Both the position numbers and the translations under genes were made by a program. Positions 62,069-64,000 of a stretch of DNA of 64,000 bases are shown in pieces (position 1 is the stretch's first letter; each line of letters starts with the position of its first letter). The notes under the pieces were generated by a model. That model searched no databases and was not told where the DNA came from. It saw only the letters and a list, made by a program, of their open reading frames with translations. Origin of the DNA: Magnetospirillum sp. 64-120 (GTDB lineage Bacteria; Pseudomonadota; Alphaproteobacteria; Rhodospirillales; Magnetospirillaceae); assembly GCA_001898825.1 (NCBI GenBank), contig MKVK01000022.1, forward strand, positions 1-64,000, written 5' to 3'.

Positions 62069-64000
62069 ATGGACGCCCATGCCCACAGCCATCATCACCA
62101 TCACCATGGGGACGTCGAGCACGGCGCCGCCACGACAGCGCTCGATCCCGTCTGCGGGATGAGCGTCGATCCGTCGACCGCCGCCAACAAGCTCGACCAC
62201 GATGGAGCGCACTTCTTCTTCTGCAGCCCGCACTGCCGGGACAAGTTCGCCGCCGATCCGGCCAAGTACGTCACGCCGCGCTCGGCCCCGCAGGAGACGC
62301 ACGACGACGCGACCATCTACACCTGCCCCATGCACCCGCAGATCCGCCAGAAGGGGCCGGGCAATTGCCCAATCTGCGGCATGGCGCTGGAACCCGAGAC
62401 GGCGACGGCCGAGACCGGTCCCAATCCCGAACTGGTCGACTTCACCCGCCGCTTCTGGATCGGCACCGCCCTGACGGTGCCGCTGGTCATCTACGAAATG
62501 GCCGTCCATGTGCCGGGTGTCGGCCTGCACAGGATAATCGATTCCAAGGTCGCGCTTTGGACTCAGCTGATCCTGGCGACCCCGGTGGTGCTGTGGGCAG
62601 GTTGGCCGTTGCTGGTACGCGGCTGGCAGTCCTTCGTCCGGCGCCACCTCAACATGTTCTCGCTGATCGCCCTCGGCACCGCCACGGCCTACGTGTTCAG
62701 TCTGGTTGCGACCTTGGCGCCCAACATCTTCCCGACCGGGTTCCGCAACGCCGAGGGCATTGTCGCCGTCTACTACGAGGCGGCGGCCGTCATTACCGTG
62801 CTGGTGCTGCTCGGCCAGGTCCTCGAACTGCGCGCCCGCGAACAGACCGGCGGCGCCATCCGTGCCTTGTTGAACCTGGCCCCCAAAACCGCGCGGCGGA
62901 TCCGCCCGACCGGCGATGACGAGGAAATCGCGCTGTCCGAGGTGCATGTCGGCGACCGCCTGCGTGTCCGCCCAGGTGACGGTGTGCCGGTCGACGGCGA
63001 GGTGCTTGAAGGCCGCAGCGCGGTCGACGAGTCGATGGTCACGGGCGAATCCATGCCGGTGGAGAAGGAGCCGGGCAGCAAGCTGATCGGCGGCACCGTC
63101 AACGCTACCGGTGCGCTGATCATGCGGGCCGACAAGGTGGGCGCCGACACCATGCTGTCGCGCATCGTCCATATGGTCGCCGAAGCCCAGCGCAGCCGCG
63201 CGCCCATCCAGCGGCTGGCCGACGAGGTTTCCGCCTGGTTCGTCCCCGCCGTCGTCTTGATCGCCCTCCTCGCCTTCGGCGCCTGGGCAATCTGGGGACC
63301 GGAGCCTGCGCTAGCCTATGGGCTAATTGTCGCGGTCTCCGTCCTGATCATCGCCTGCCCGTGCGCGCTCGGCCTGGCCACGCCCATGTCCATCATGGTC
63401 GGCGTCGGCAAGGGCGCCACCGGGGGCGTGCTGATCAAGAACGCCGAGGCGTTGGAGCGCTTCGAGAAGGTCGACACCATCGTTGTCGACAAGACCGGAA
63501 CGCTTACCGAGGGCAAGCCCAAGGTGACGGCCGTCATGGCAGGGCCGGGCTTCGACGAAGCCACCGTGCTGGCGATCGCCGCGTCGCTGGAGCGGTCCAG
63601 CGAGCATCCGCTCGCCGCCGCGATCGTGGCGTCCGCCAAGGATCGCGGGCTGACAGTGGAGGAGGCCGCCGACTTCCAATCGATCACCGGCAAGGGCGTC
63701 ACCGGCATGGTCGTGGGGCGCAAGGTCGCGCTCGGCAACGCCAAGCTGATGGACGACCTGGGTGTGGGTCTGGGGGCGCTGGCCGGGCAGGCCGATGCGC
63801 TCCGCCGCGATGGCGCCACCGCCCTGTTCGCCGCGATCGACGGCAAGCCGGGCGGTGTGATCGCAATCGCCGACCCGATCAAGGCCAGCACACCGGCCGC
63901 GTTGGACGCGCTACGCGCCGAGGGCATCCGTATCGTGATGCTGACCGGCGACAACAAGACTACGGCCCAAGCGGTGGCGGCCAAGCTCGGCATCGACGAC
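62069..64000 (+). CDS. copA: Copper-translocating P-type ATPase, 3' end beyond window
   Basis: 644 residues are visible and the frame is still open at the edge. A His-rich start (HAHSHHHHHHG) precedes a YHS domain (about 25-70; DPVCGMSVDPS, FFCSPHCRDKF) and a heavy-metal-binding domain (about 84-112; YTCPMHPQIRQKGPGNCPIC). The usual CxxC HMA domain is absent. The membrane CPC motif is C430-P-C432; the phosphorylation site is D474 (VDKTGTLTEGK). VTGESMPVEK and SSEHPLAAAI are in place. It exports Cu(I) or Ag(I) from the cytosol. Confidence 0.95.
   Translation, partial: MDAHAHSHHHHHHGDVEHGAATTALDPVCGMSVDPSTAANKLDHDGAHFFFCSPHCRDKFAADPAKYVTPRSAPQETHDDATIYTCPMHPQIRQKGPGNCPICGMALEPETATAETGPNPELVDFTRRFWIGTALTVPLVIYEMAVHVPGVGLHRIIDSKVALWTQLILATPVVLWAGWPLLVRGWQSFVRRHLNMFSLIALGTATAYVFSLVATLAPNIFPTGFRNAEGIVAVYYEAAAVITVLVLLGQVLELRAREQTGGAIRALLNLAPKTARRIRPTGDDEEIALSEVHVGDRLRVRPGDGVPVDGEVLEGRSAVDESMVTGESMPVEKEPGSKLIGGTVNATGALIMRADKVGADTMLSRIVHMVAEAQRSRAPIQRLADEVSAWFVPAVVLIALLAFGAWAIWGPEPALAYGLIVAVSVLIIACPCALGLATPMSIMVGVGKGATGGVLIKNAEALERFEKVDTIVVDKTGTLTEGKPKVTAVMAGPGFDEATVLAIAASLERSSEHPLAAAIVASAKDRGLTVEEAADFQSITGKGVTGMVVGRKVALGNAKLMDDLGVGLGALAGQADALRRDGATALFAAIDGKPGGVIAIADPIKASTPAALDALRAEGIRIVMLTGDNKTTAQAVAAKLGIDD

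Noticed and set aside
61361-63172. A 603-codon open frame antisense to the ICMT-like gene and copA
   Set aside because: Same antisense composition; copA has all P-type ATPase motifs on the plus strand.
1-64000. CRISPR arrays, rRNA or tRNA genes
   Set aside because: No regularly spaced repeats and no tRNA- or rRNA-like stretch was noticed on reading through.

Overview
The window reads as a high-GC alphaproteobacterial chromosome, most likely a Rhodospirillales bacterium close to Magnetospirillum. This rests on the class of bc1 operon, the split glycine decarboxylase, a heme-bearing chemoreceptor, a bacteriohemerythrin and the R. rubrum-like methylthioadenosine route. No rRNA, tRNA, IS element or CRISPR array was seen.

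1-37 kb is ordinary core chromosome. It holds a methyltransferase and trmL, the petABC cytochrome bc1 operon, and a methylthioadenosine-to-DHAP route (mtnP, mtnA and a class II aldolase). A marR-ompR-envZ regulatory operon faces ilvE. Next come a chemoreceptor with a c-heme motif, gpmI with an envelope operon (EnvC-like, CtpA, deacetylase, rppH, GNAT), and a glycine-cleavage operon behind a tandem glycine riboswitch. The rest of this part holds ispH, thrB and rnhA, FecR and OmpA-type envelope proteins, a PPOX/hemerythrin pair, fmt-def, a second chemoreceptor, and a sulfur cluster (DsrE, MoeB, cysK, Rrf2 regulator).

At about 37.2 kb the host dut gene is cut: only its 3' part remains. A complete but differently typed dut, resembling the E. 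coli enzyme, lies just beyond. The sequence from there to the end of the window looks like accessory DNA. Its first part (37.3-46.9 kb) carries a Hachiman anti-phage system (hamA, hamB), a tandem HNH-like zinc protein, an OB-fold/cold-shock-like protein, an XRE regulator with a clear inverted-repeat operator, and several small or unrecognised genes.

The second part (46.9-64 kb) is a copper/silver resistance island. It has a two-component system, a YtkA-like protein, CusCBA efflux, DUF411, two paralogous His-rich secreted proteins, an 18-cysteine copper-storage-type protein, DUF2933, a membrane methyltransferase-like protein and a CopA-type ATPase that runs off the end. Four promoters here share a TTAC-N6-TTAC direct repeat, the probable box of the island's response regulator. 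Inserted in the island is a four-gene putative defence cassette at 57.75-60.55 kb: a PD-(D/E)XK nuclease with a helix-hairpin-helix-like region, two ~63-residue proteins and an Mrr-like nuclease. The small proteins resemble one beside the Hachiman genes, which may be a recurring unnamed component.
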